6,839 nucleotides of DNA from Ruminococcus sp. CAG:382 (GTDB lineage Bacteria > Bacillota > Clostridia > Oscillospirales > CAG-382), in NCBI GenBank assembly GCA_000433115.1, contig FR892164.1:2890-9728 (forward strand), written 5' to 3'. The position numbers and the translations under genes were made by a program. Each line of letters starts with the position of its first letter. Position 1 is the stretch's first letter. The notes below the pieces were generated by a model. The model ran no database searches, was not told where the DNA came from, and was given only the letters and a program-made list of their open reading frames with translations. This document shows positions 1-6,839 of the stretch, one piece after another.

Positions 1-136
1 CTATTTCAAAATGATCGGTTATGGCTATTGAAGCAAGTCCGATCTCCAGTGCGCGCGCTGCCATTGCATCGATCGAGCTTCCTCTTTGCTTGTCGACATC
101 CTCCGAATAGAGAGAATGCGTGTGACAATCATGCAT
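1..136 (-). CDS. PHP-domain phosphohydrolase, histidinol-phosphatase (HisJ/HisK) type, N-terminal fragment
   Basis: Only the first 45 codons are present; the gene runs off the low-coordinate edge. I translated this by hand from the ATG at 136-134. The protein opens MHDCHTHSLYSED, with the PHP metal-binding H-x-H at residues 5-7, and carries the second PHP motif TDH at residues 40-42 in the context AITDHFE. The spacing between the motifs and the run AARALEIGL before the second one resemble the HisJ/HisK histidinol-phosphatase family, which dephosphorylates L-histidinol phosphate in histidine synthesis using bound metals. The start is supported by AAGAAGG nine bases upstream and by the H-x-H lying right at the N-terminus, as usual in this family. 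It starts 20 nt after the polC stop, so it is probably cotranscribed. PHP membership is secure; the substrate is not, because related PHP proteins with other or unknown substrates begin the same way. Confidence 0.8.
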   Translation of the reverse strand, partial: MHDCHTHSLYSEDVDKQRGSSIDAMAARALEIGLASIAITDHFEI

Positions 137-145
137 ATGAATATA

Positions 146-152
146 CCTTCTT
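146..152 (-). promoter_or_regulatory. Ribosome binding site of the PHP phosphohydrolase gene
   Basis: Minus-strand AAGAAGG lies in the short polC/PHP-gene gap, nine bases before the ATG at 136-134. It is a good but not perfect Shine-Dalgarno and fixes the start of a gene that is otherwise only partly visible. The frame stays open upstream of this ATG into the end of polC, so the site is the main reason for choosing this start. Confidence 0.7.
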
Positions 153-156
153 TGCG

Positions 157-3100
157 TTAAAACAATGTCATCTGATTCGATTCCGGCATTGAGCCGAGGC
201 AACCGTTCTGGACAAGGGTATCCACGACGGTCTTCGAAAGCGAGGCAACGGTTTTCAGCTCTTCAAGTGTCGTCGCTTCACCGCTGCTCACCGCCTTGTA
301 TATATTGTCCGCGGCAGTTTCGCCGAGTCCCGCAAGAGAGATCAACGGCAGGCGTATCTTACCGTCCTCGGGTACAAATGTGAATGCGGTTGATCTGTAT
401 ACATCGATCGGCAGGAACTGAATGCCGCGGGCATACATTTCGTTGACAATCTGGAGCACGTTGTATGTGTCCTCGTCTTTTTGCGTGAGCTCGGTTCCCG
501 GAGCGGACATACGTGCAAGGTCAGCCTCGATCGCTTTTTTTGGGCGCATCACCGTCTGCGATTCAAAGCCGTCCGGCTTCGCCGAAAAATAAGCCGCATA
601 AAACTCAACCGGGCGATGCACCTTGTACCACGCAAGCCGCAGAGCCGCAATTACATAAGCTGCGGCGTGAGCCTTCGGGAACATGTATTTTATCTTTTTG
701 CAGGAGGCGATATACCATTCCGGCACATCATGTTCACGCATGACATCTTCAAATTCCTGCGTCAGCCCCTTACCCTTTCGCACCGACTCCATGATTTTGA
801 AGGCGTATGTCGGCGGCAGTCCGCGATGCAGGAGATACAGCATTATGGAGTCACGGGTACCGATGATCGTGTCGATCGTACAGATGCCCTCTTTTATCAG
901 CGTTTCGCCGTTATTGAGCCAGATGCCGGTACCGTGTGACAATCCCGAGATCTGAAGCAGATCGGAAAAATTCTTCGGGCGCGCCGTCATCATCATCTGT
1001 CGTACATAGCTTGTACCCATTTCAGGAAGGGCAAGCGTTCCTGTATCACAGCCGACGGCATCGGCATTTGCGCCGAGTGCATCGGGTGATGTGAAGAGCG
1101 AATACACCTTTGTATCGTTCATCGGCACGGTGCGGACATCTATTCCCGTATAGTCCTCAAGCATTCGGTATATCGTCGGCACATCGTGACCGAGGATGTC
1201 AAGCTTGAGCAGCGTATCATGCAGATATTCGAACGCGAAGTGGGTCGTTACGACACCGCTCGACTCTTTGTCCGCAGGATGCTGTACGGGGGTGAAATCA
1301 TATATTTCGTATTTTTTTGGAATGACAACAATGCCGCCCGGATGCTGTCCCGTTGTGCGCTTTATGCCGACACAACCGCAGGTCAGGCGGTTTATTTCCG
1401 CCTTGCTGAGGTTAATCTTTGTGTCCGGATGCTTTTCGTTATATTCATCAAGGTACTTCATGACATATCCGTACGCCGTCTTGGACGCAATCGTACCCAC
1501 CGTTCCGGCACGGAAAATATTTTCCTTACCGAAAAGGACTTCGGTGTATTTATGAGCATCGCTCTGATTATGCCCGGAGAAGTTCAGGTCGATATCGGGC
1601 GCTTTGTCACCGTGGAAGCCGAGGAAGGTTTCAAACGGGATATCGTGCCCGTCATTTATCATTTTCTCGCCGCATTCACAGTATCTGTCGGGCATATCGA
1701 AGCCGGAGCCGACACTGCCGTCAAGGAAAAATATGCTTTTTTTGCATTTCGGGCAGCGGTAATGAGGCGGCAGAGGGTTGACCTCCGAAACTCCGCAGAG
1801 AGTCGCGATGAAAGATGAACCGACCGAACCACGTGAACCGACAAGATATCCGTGCGCTTCGCTGTTCCGGACAAGCTTGCGCGCAATTATGTACAAAACG
1901 GCGTAACCGTGCGATATGACGGAGTCAAGCTCTTTTTTTGCACGTTCCGCAACGACATCGGGAAGCGGGTCACCGTACATTTCATGCGCTTTATCATAGC
2001 AGCACTGCATCAGCTCCTCTTCGGCGCCTTCGATTTCGGGAGTATATGTGCCGTCCGGTATCGGTTTTATCCCGGCTTCGACCATGTCGGAGATAAGACG
2101 TGTGTTGGTCACGACCGCTTTATATGCCTTCTCGGGTCCGAGATATGCAAATTCTTCAAGCATCATATCGGTATTGCGGAAATAAAGCCCGGTCGTTCGG
2201 TCGGCATCGCCGAATTTGAGTGCATGAAGAAGTATCTGACGATAGATCTCGTCATCCTTATCAAGAAAATGTACGTCTCCGGTCGCAACATATGGCTTGT
2301 TCTGCTTTTCGGCAATGGCGATGATACGTTCGTTGATACGTCTGAGCGCTTCGTTCGATTCGACCCTGCCTTCGTCAAGCAGATAGCCGTTATTGCAGTC
2401 CGGCATTATTTCAAAATAGTCGTAAAAGTCGGCTATTTTATACAGGTCGGCGTTCGGACGGCTGTCAAGTATCGCACTGTACAGTTCTCCAGCCGAGCAT
2501 GCGGAGCCGATTATCAGCCCGTCACGATGCTGTGTGAGCACCGTTTTCGGAATGCGCGGGAAACGCGCGTAGTAATTGAGATATGAATAGGAAATCAGCT
2601 TATACAGATTTTTCAGTCCGACCGGATTTTTCACAAGAATGGAAATATGGTACGGACGCTGCTTCTTAGGGTCGGAGTGCTGACTCATCTCTTTTTCAAG
2701 GTCGTCAAGAGTATGCACGCCATCAGGTTCCATCTTCTGAATCATGCAGCGGAATATCTCCGAAAGCATCCGACAGTCGTCGCAAGCGCGGTGGTGGTTG
2801 AATTCGCCGAGTCCGTAATATTTGCGTACTGCGTCAAGATTGTGCTTTGAAAGCTCTGAGTTGAGGTATTTCGACAGTGCAAGAGTGTCAAGATAGGGGT
2901 TGGTGAACGGTATGCCGTTTTGCTGAGCGACCTTACGGATGAAGCTCGTATCAAAAGAGGCGTTATGTGCGACAAGTATCTTCCCGCCCGCAAAAGCAAG
3001 AAATTGCTTCACCGCCTCGGCTTCAGACGGAGCGTCTTTCACCATATCATCGGAAATTCCGGTAAGCTGCGTTATATTCGCCGGTATGGGCATTCCGGGA

Positions 3101-4539
3101 TTCACGAATGTATCGAATTCCTCGAGAACCTCGCCGGATTTATAGCGCACGGCGCCGATTTCGGTTATGCCGCATGTCGCGGGAGAAAGTCCGGTTGTTT
3201 CGATATCGAATACGATGAATTCATCATCGGCAAAGCTGAGTGTTCCGGAAACTGCGCCGAATGTCGCCTTTGAAGTGTCGTCTACGACGTAGCCCTCCAT
3301 GCCGAATATGGGCTTGACATCGGGAAAATCCTTCTGAGCCTTCATAACCTCCGGGTATGACTGTGCGTTTCCGTGATCGGTGAAGGCTATGGCATCCATA
3401 CCCCAGTCGTGAGCGCGCTGCATGACCTCATACGGTTCGCAGAGTGCGTCGTTTGCCGACATATTCGTATGCAAATGAAGCTCCACGCGCTTTTCGGGGG
3501 AGTTGTCCTGCACAATTATACGTTTGATTTTCGAAACGGCTGAGGCGCGGACAACGAGTTCGCCGTCAAACTTATCTATACTCGCAATGCCGCTGACCAT
3601 TATAAATGCGGGCGCTTTGAATTTTACGGGCGCGTCGGAAGGCGCTGTATAGCGCACCATTACGGATGCTTCAAGGTCGGTGACGTAAAGACGGTAATTG
3701 ATCTTGTCGCCGTCGCGGTTTTCCTTTTCCTCAACGGAAAACAGCTTGCCGCAGAAAGTCACACGTTTTTCAGGCGCTATTTCGCTGACAGGGATGAGCT
3801 TATGCTTATGCTCGGTGCCGCAGATAAACTTCGGGTCGCTGATATCGAAAGTAAGTCTGCCGCTTTTTACGATATCGCCGTCACGTGAAAAATCCTCGCC
3901 GTCAAGCGGTGCAAAAGATGCGGATTTTTCTCCGTCGTCTGCCGAAAGCGCATTTTTCTGCGATTCCTCGCGCTCCTTCTGCATACGTTTGTAATCCTCG
4001 CGCGCCTTGGCGTTGAATTCACGTGCGCGGTCGGTCTCAAGGATCATACCCGCAAAATCTGCGGTAAAAGCATAATCGACATCAATGCCGAACTGACTCT
4101 TTGTCGCTTCCTTCAGGAAGGTATGCACACCACTGGCATACAGCAGTGAAGGTTCCAGACCGTCGGTCAGTTTGACATTCATGCGATGATTTTCGCTGTC
4201 ATAAACGGCGTTGTATTTTATGAAGTAACCGTTGCCGATGCTGGTATCGCAATATGTATTGAGGTATCTGACGAGTTCAGGGAAATAATCACTGCCGAAA
4301 TAAGACGAATCGAAGTGCGGAAAAAAGCGGAATTTTGCTATCCGATACGCTTCACATATGCCTTCGGCAAGCGAAAAAAGCTCGTCAAATCCAGCCGGAG
4401 CGCCGAAATCGGCATCGCAGTATATTATTCGGTTTTCTTTATCTATCTTCAGCGAAAACGACGTGATCTTGTCGATCGTCTTCTGCTCTTCCGCAGAGGG
4501 CGTGAAACGTCTGAAGCGTTCATTGAATCCGTTTGTCAT
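157..4539 (-). CDS. polC: DNA polymerase III alpha subunit, Gram-positive PolC type, with 3'-5' proofreading exonuclease
   Basis: This 1460-residue protein is the replicative polymerase of Firmicutes, close to the usual PolC length of about 1400-1460. Order of parts: N-terminal domain (about 1-170); charged linker (about 171-225); OB fold (about 226-345); first half of the PHP domain from 351 (H355, H357, TDH 387-389); inserted DEDDh exonuclease (about 440-600; D445 and E447 in DIETTG, D530 in HNASFD, H583 and D588); second PHP half (about 628-760, DVH at 755-757); then palm, fingers and helix-hairpin-helix regions. The catalytic aspartates are D982 and D984 (PDIDLNFSG) and D1114 (KLDILGHD). 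A four-cysteine zinc motif spans 929-956. The C-terminus QMTLF (1456-1460) matches the beta-clamp-binding peptide of PolC. All catalytic residues I looked for are present and the frame is intact. Its ATG overlaps the ispG stop (ATGA) and lacks a clear Shine-Dalgarno, suggesting translational coupling. Confidence 0.98.
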   Translation of the reverse strand: MTNGFNERFRRFTPSAEEQKTIDKITSFSLKIDKENRIIYCDADFGAPAGFDELFSLAEGICEAYRIAKFRFFPHFDSSYFGSDYFPELVRYLNTYCDTSIGNGYFIKYNAVYDSENHRMNVKLTDGLEPSLLYASGVHTFLKEATKSQFGIDVDYAFTADFAGMILETDRAREFNAKAREDYKRMQKEREESQKNALSADDGEKSASFAPLDGEDFSRDGDIVKSGRLTFDISDPKFICGTEHKHKLIPVSEIAPEKRVTFCGKLFSVEEKENRDGDKINYRLYVTDLEASVMVRYTAPSDAPVKFKAPAFIMVSGIASIDKFDGELVVRASAVSKIKRIIVQDNSPEKRVELHLHTNMSANDALCEPYEVMQRAHDWGMDAIAFTDHGNAQSYPEVMKAQKDFPDVKPIFGMEGYVVDDTSKATFGAVSGTLSFADDEFIVFDIETTGLSPATCGITEIGAVRYKSGEVLEEFDTFVNPGMPIPANITQLTGISDDMVKDAPSEAEAVKQFLAFAGGKILVAHNASFDTSFIRKVAQQNGIPFTNPYLDTLALSKYLNSELSKHNLDAVRKYYGLGEFNHHRACDDCRMLSEIFRCMIQKMEPDGVHTLDDLEKEMSQHSDPKKQRPYHISILVKNPVGLKNLYKLISYSYLNYYARFPRIPKTVLTQHRDGLIIGSACSAGELYSAILDSRPNADLYKIADFYDYFEIMPDCNNGYLLDEGRVESNEALRRINERIIAIAEKQNKPYVATGDVHFLDKDDEIYRQILLHALKFGDADRTTGLYFRNTDMMLEEFAYLGPEKAYKAVVTNTRLISDMVEAGIKPIPDGTYTPEIEGAEEELMQCCYDKAHEMYGDPLPDVVAERAKKELDSVISHGYAVLYIIARKLVRNSEAHGYLVGSRGSVGSSFIATLCGVSEVNPLPPHYRCPKCKKSIFFLDGSVGSGFDMPDRYCECGEKMINDGHDIPFETFLGFHGDKAPDIDLNFSGHNQSDAHKYTEVLFGKENIFRAGTVGTIASKTAYGYVMKYLDEYNEKHPDTKINLSKAEINRLTCGCVGIKRTTGQHPGGIVVIPKKYEIYDFTPVQHPADKESSGVVTTHFAFEYLHDTLLKLDILGHDVPTIYRMLEDYTGIDVRTVPMNDTKVYSLFTSPDALGANADAVGCDTGTLALPEMGTSYVRQMMMTARPKNFSDLLQISGLSHGTGIWLNNGETLIKEGICTIDTIIGTRDSIMLYLLHRGLPPTYAFKIMESVRKGKGLTQEFEDVMREHDVPEWYIASCKKIKYMFPKAHAAAYVIAALRLAWYKVHRPVEFYAAYFSAKPDGFESQTVMRPKKAIEADLARMSAPGTELTQKDEDTYNVLQIVNEMYARGIQFLPIDVYRSTAFTFVPEDGKIRLPLISLAGLGETAADNIYKAVSSGEATTLEELKTVASLSKTVVDTLVQNGCLGSMPESNQMTLF
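4536..4539 (-). other. ATGA stop/start overlap joining ispG and polC
   Basis: On the minus strand the four bases ATGA hold the polC start codon (4539-4537) and the ispG stop TGA (4538-4536). The 20 bases before the ATG are A-rich with no GGAGG-like run, only weak GAAA stretches. The expected mechanism is termination-reinitiation: ribosomes finishing ispG restart on polC. The overlap is seen directly; the coupling is inferred. Confidence 0.85.
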
Positions 4540-5591
4540 ATGAGCTTTTCGATTTCTTTTACAAGTGTATTTACTATTTCGCCTTCCGCGACCTTGCCGC
4601 AGGGCTGTCCTTTTTTGAATATAAGCGCTTCCCCTGTTCCGCCCGCAGCACCGACATCGGCTTCACGTGCTTCACCCGGACCGTTCACGATACAACCCAT
4701 GAGTGCGACTTTTATCTTTTTTTCGGTTTTAATTCCCGAAATCCTCTTTTCAAGTTCCTCGGCGAGAGAGACGAGATCAATCTTTGTTCTGCCGCACGTT
4801 GGACAGGACACAATCTCTATGCCGCCGGAAAGCCCAAGAAAGCTCAGCAGTGCCTTGCCTGCCTCCACCTCTTTTTCGACGCTGTCGGTCAGTGAGATAC
4901 GTATCGTATCGCCGATACCGTCGGCAAGCAATGCTCCGATTCCGGCACCGGATTTGAGATATGCAGCCATTCCTCTGCCCGATTCGGTCACGCCGAGGTG
5001 AAGCGGGCAGTCCGACATTGAAGCAAAAATGCGGTTTGCGGCAATCATAGTGCGGACATCGGAGGATTTTATGGATACGACGGTATTTGTGAAGTCATAT
5101 TGTTCGAGCTGTCTTACGGCGCTCATTGCACTTTCGGCAAGTGCTTTTGGTGTCGGCGCACCGTATTTTTCAAGCAGATCCTTTTCGAGAGATCCGCTGT
5201 TTATGCCGACACGTATGGGAATATTATGCGCGTTGCAACGATCGCAAACCGCTTTTATACGTTCGGGAGAACCGATGTTTCCGGGATTTATGCGTACTTT
5301 GTCTATACCGGCATCGCAGGCAGACAGTGCAAGGCGGTAGTCAAAGTGTATGTCGGCGACAAGCGGTACTTTTGTGTGTTCTTTATAATATGCGATATTC
5401 GCCGCCGCCTCCGGGGTGTTGACCGTAAAGCGGACGATATCGCAGCCGCGTTCTTCAAGTGAACGTATCTGACGCAGGGTGGCTTCCCTGTCTGCGGTAT
5501 CGGTGTTTGTCATGGACTGTACGGTCACAAGGCTTCCGCCGCCTATAAATACGTTGCCGACTCTGATTTTTTTTGTGTTTCTGCGTTCCAT
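4536..5591 (-). CDS. ispG: 4-hydroxy-3-methylbut-2-en-1-yl diphosphate synthase (IspG/GcpE), MEP pathway
   Basis: IspG is the cytosolic iron-sulfur enzyme that reductively converts methylerythritol cyclodiphosphate to HMBPP, the penultimate MEP step. The 351-residue form begins MERRNTKKIRVGNV. Family landmarks are VQSMTNTDT (24-32), the TIM-barrel strands ADIHFDYRLAL (79-89) and KVRINPGNIG (98-107), VTESG (201-205), and the [4Fe-4S] ligands: C263 and C266 in SCPTCGRT, and C300 in MGCIVNGPGEA, followed by the conserved E307. The length fits the short bacterial form. I chose the ATG at 5591-5589 because GGAGGA sits directly before it. An in-frame ATG at 5642 would add 17 residues that overlap the end of rseP and do not resemble the family N-terminus. 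The gene lies 16 nt after rseP and overlaps polC by 4 nt. Together with dxr it gives this operon two MEP enzymes. Confidence 0.97.
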   Translation of the reverse strand: MERRNTKKIRVGNVFIGGGSLVTVQSMTNTDTADREATLRQIRSLEERGCDIVRFTVNTPEAAANIAYYKEHTKVPLVADIHFDYRLALSACDAGIDKVRINPGNIGSPERIKAVCDRCNAHNIPIRVGINSGSLEKDLLEKYGAPTPKALAESAMSAVRQLEQYDFTNTVVSIKSSDVRTMIAANRIFASMSDCPLHLGVTESGRGMAAYLKSGAGIGALLADGIGDTIRISLTDSVEKEVEAGKALLSFLGLSGGIEIVSCPTCGRTKIDLVSLAEELEKRISGIKTEKKIKVALMGCIVNGPGEAREADVGAAGGTGEALIFKKGQPCGKVAEGEIVNTLVKEIEKLI

Positions 5592-5595
5592 GCTT

Positions 5596-5601
5596 TCCTC
5601 C
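5596..5601 (-). promoter_or_regulatory. Ribosome binding site that sets the ispG start
   Basis: Minus-strand GGAGGA lies in the 16-nt rseP/ispG gap, four bases (AAGC) before the ATG at 5591. The spacing is slightly short but the match is strong. It favours the 351-residue IspG over an upstream in-frame ATG at 5642 inside rseP. Confidence 0.85.
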
Positions 5602-5607
5602 GGGTGA

Positions 5608-6669
5608 TCAGATGAGTGTGAACAGATCCTTGAAAGCGACAAGTATCATGAAGCCGAACAGAATGACCATGAAAACGCCGTTTATGACTGCCTGTGCCTT
5701 TTCGCTGAGCGGTTTGCGGCGTATTGCTTCAATGATGAAGAACAAAAGATGTCCGCCGTCAAGCACGGGTATCGGGAGAAGGTTCATTATGCCGAGGCTC
5801 ACCGAAATGAGCATTGCAAGAGACAGCAGGTTCATGAGCGTGACATAGGTGCTCTGACTGTCTGAAATTATATGCTCAACCTCGCCGCCGATACCGATAG
5901 GACCGGAAACGGCGTCCATTCCGTATTCGCCGCGTATTGTGCGGTAAAGAGATTCATATGTCATACGGACGCTGGAATACGACTGCCAGAAGGCGTTATA
6001 CATGACATTACCGAACGTTTTGCCCGTATATACCGGAAGAAAATCAATATCTCCCATAGAGGCGCCGCTTGATGAATCGACCGGGAAAATGACACCCGAA
6101 AGCGTAACCTCGCTGCCGTCGCGTATCACCTTTACTTCAAGCGGGTCTTTACCACGGAGAGCTACGACATATGCGATATCGTTATACACGCGGATTGACG
6201 TGCCGTCGATCTCGACGATCTCGTCTCCGACCTGAAGCCCTGTTGCGTTTGAAATGGAACCCGAGCCGAATTTCCCGACAGTCGTTGTGGGCAGGCTGTG
6301 AAGACAGCTTACGAACACGGTCATCAGAATGAAGCCGGTGAGCAGGTTCATGAAGGGTCCGGCGAGCACAACTATCGCACGCTGCCAGAGCGGTTTTGTG
6401 TTAAGTCCGACCTTGCCTTCGTCACCCTCTTCGGGCTTGTCGGCGCTGGTTTCGCCGACCATGGATACAAAGCCGCCTATCGGGAAAGCACGGATCGAAA
6501 AATCGTTGACCTTGCCCTTCCATGATTTGAGCTTCGGTCCCATGCCTATGGCAAATTCACGTACGCCCACGCCGAATGAGCGCGCGGCGACGTAATGTCC
6601 CAGCTCATGAATAAATATCAGGAAGCCGAACAGTAAAACGGTATAGAGAATCGTCAGAATTACGGACAT
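5608..6669 (-). CDS. rseP: RIP metalloprotease RseP (site-2 protease family, RasP-like)
   Basis: This 353-residue membrane zinc protease belongs to the S2P group, which cuts transmembrane segments, classically anti-sigma factors (RseA in E. coli, RsiW in Bacillus) and leftover signal peptides. The first membrane segment (about 4-26) carries the zinc site HELGH at 21-25. A second hydrophobic segment spans about 97-122. A single PDZ domain lies at about 130-195 (GLQVGDEIVEIDG). A third segment at about 275-298 runs into the catalytic NLLPIPVLDGG motif (296-306), whose D304 is the third zinc ligand. A last membrane segment is at about 328-350. The length and single PDZ domain fit the Gram-positive form. 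An AGGAGG lies four bases before the ATG, and dxr ends 8 nt upstream. The substrate cannot be told from this window, as no sigma/anti-sigma pair is visible. Confidence 0.96.
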   Translation of the reverse strand: MSVILTILYTVLLFGFLIFIHELGHYVAARSFGVGVREFAIGMGPKLKSWKGKVNDFSIRAFPIGGFVSMVGETSADKPEEGDEGKVGLNTKPLWQRAIVVLAGPFMNLLTGFILMTVFVSCLHSLPTTTVGKFGSGSISNATGLQVGDEIVEIDGTSIRVYNDIAYVVALRGKDPLEVKVIRDGSEVTLSGVIFPVDSSSGASMGDIDFLPVYTGKTFGNVMYNAFWQSYSSVRMTYESLYRTIRGEYGMDAVSGPIGIGGEVEHIISDSQSTYVTLMNLLSLAMLISVSLGIMNLLPIPVLDGGHLLFFIIEAIRRKPLSEKAQAVINGVFMVILFGFMILVAFKDLFTLI

Positions 6670-6673
6670 ATTT

Positions 6674-6679
6674 CCTCCT
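6674..6679 (-). promoter_or_regulatory. Ribosome binding site of rseP overlapping the dxr stop codon
   Basis: Minus-strand AGGAGG uses the last two bases of the dxr TAG stop (6680-6678) as its first two bases, and is followed by AAAT and the rseP ATG at 6669. The shared bases mean a ribosome ending dxr sits on the rseP initiation region, which would link the two translationally. Confidence 0.85.
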
Positions 6680-6839
6680 ATTTCAAAAGAGAAGCGACAT
6701 TCTCGCGCGCCGATTTGTCGGCGGCAAGAACGTTCGTTAAAGAAGCGTCGGATGTGTATGAGGTTTTTTCGGTTGCCTTCATCACGAGACGCGAGATATC
6801 GTTGAAGCCAATCTTTCCTTCAAGGAAAAGCGCGACAGC
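6678..6839 (-). CDS. dxr: 1-deoxy-D-xylulose 5-phosphate reductoisomerase (Dxr/IspC), C-terminal fragment
   Basis: Only the last 53 codons and the TAG stop are inside the window; the gene continues past the high-coordinate edge. The hand translation begins AVALFLEGKIGFNDISRLV and ends ARENVASLLK. This matches the C-terminal helical region of Dxr, where a 'VA.FL.GKI.F.DI' stretch is followed by a short helix and an 'ADKSAR'-like segment. Dxr is the NADPH-dependent enzyme that turns DXP into methylerythritol phosphate, the committed MEP step. The catalytic and NADPH-binding parts lie outside the window, so intactness cannot be judged. The position directly before rseP and ispG is the usual clostridial arrangement and strengthens the call. 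Confidence 0.9.
   Translation of the reverse strand, partial: AVALFLEGKIGFNDISRLVMKATEKTSYTSDASLTNVLAADKSARENVASLLK

Noticed and set aside
137..156. polC/PHP-gene gap considered as a terminator or promoter site
   Set aside because: Only 20 nt with no hairpin and no -10/-35 pair; it holds a ribosome binding site and nothing else I can support.
1186..1818. Plus-strand open frame of 210 codons within polC
   Set aside because: It is antisense to the PolC catalytic core (including the PDIDLNF region), so codon constraint on the other strand explains the open frame.
1852..2586. Plus-strand open frame of 244 codons within polC
   Set aside because: It lies wholly antisense to conserved PolC coding sequence. 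No family-like motif or convincing ribosome binding site is seen, and the odd residue make-up is expected of a reverse-frame shadow.
3865..4029. Charged, low-complexity PolC segment (about residues 171-225) considered as an insertion or fusion junction
   Set aside because: A variable charged linker between the N-terminal domain and the OB fold is normal for PolC, and the reading frame and base use continue smoothly through it.
4108..4125. Small inverted repeat (CCTTCAGGAAGG-like) considered as a hairpin or terminator
   Set aside because: It is inside the polC coding region, has a very short loop and no following T-run in either direction, so it is probably chance.
4186..5001. Plus-strand open frame of 271 codons across the polC/ispG junction
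   Set aside because: It is antisense to two clearly identified genes and crosses their boundary. The translation is low-complexity, rich in Ser/Pro/Phe, with no recognisable motif. It is a shadow frame.

Overview
The window is a compact block of five genes, all on the minus strand. It looks like part of one housekeeping operon from a low-G+C-lineage Gram-positive bacterium, most likely a clostridial Firmicute. Three things support this. A full PolC-type replicative polymerase, largely confined to Firmicutes and relatives, is present. The order dxr-rseP-ispG-polC is a familiar clostridial arrangement. Strong GGAGG-type ribosome binding sites precede two of the genes. Base composition looks balanced rather than AT-rich, which would suit an Oscillospiraceae/Ruminococcaceae-like gut lineage, but this is inference and no genus can be named.

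In the direction of transcription (high to low coordinates) the layout is: the last 53 codons of dxr (6839-6678); rseP (6669-5608); ispG (5591-4536); polC (4539-157); and the first 45 codons of a PHP-domain phosphohydrolase of the histidinol-phosphatase HisJ/HisK type (136-1), cut by the window edge. Gaps are 8, 16, -4 and 20 nt, and I see no terminator or promoter between genes. No intergenic stretch is long enough to hold an RNA gene, repeat array or mobile element.

Two genes (dxr and ispG) are MEP-pathway enzymes that make isoprenoid precursors. rseP encodes an intramembrane site-2 metalloprotease. polC encodes the main replicative polymerase with built-in proofreading. The shared transcript therefore mixes isoprenoid/envelope functions with chromosome replication, and ispG and polC are joined by an ATGA stop/start overlap.

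I did not find an undescribed system here. Points that merit a second look are modest: a shortened Cys-x-Cys half of the PolC zinc motif, the coupled ispG/polC start with no visible Shine-Dalgarno, a PHP phosphohydrolase gene directly behind polC, an apparently intact set of PHP metal ligands inside PolC, and an ispG start that is easily called 17 codons too early.
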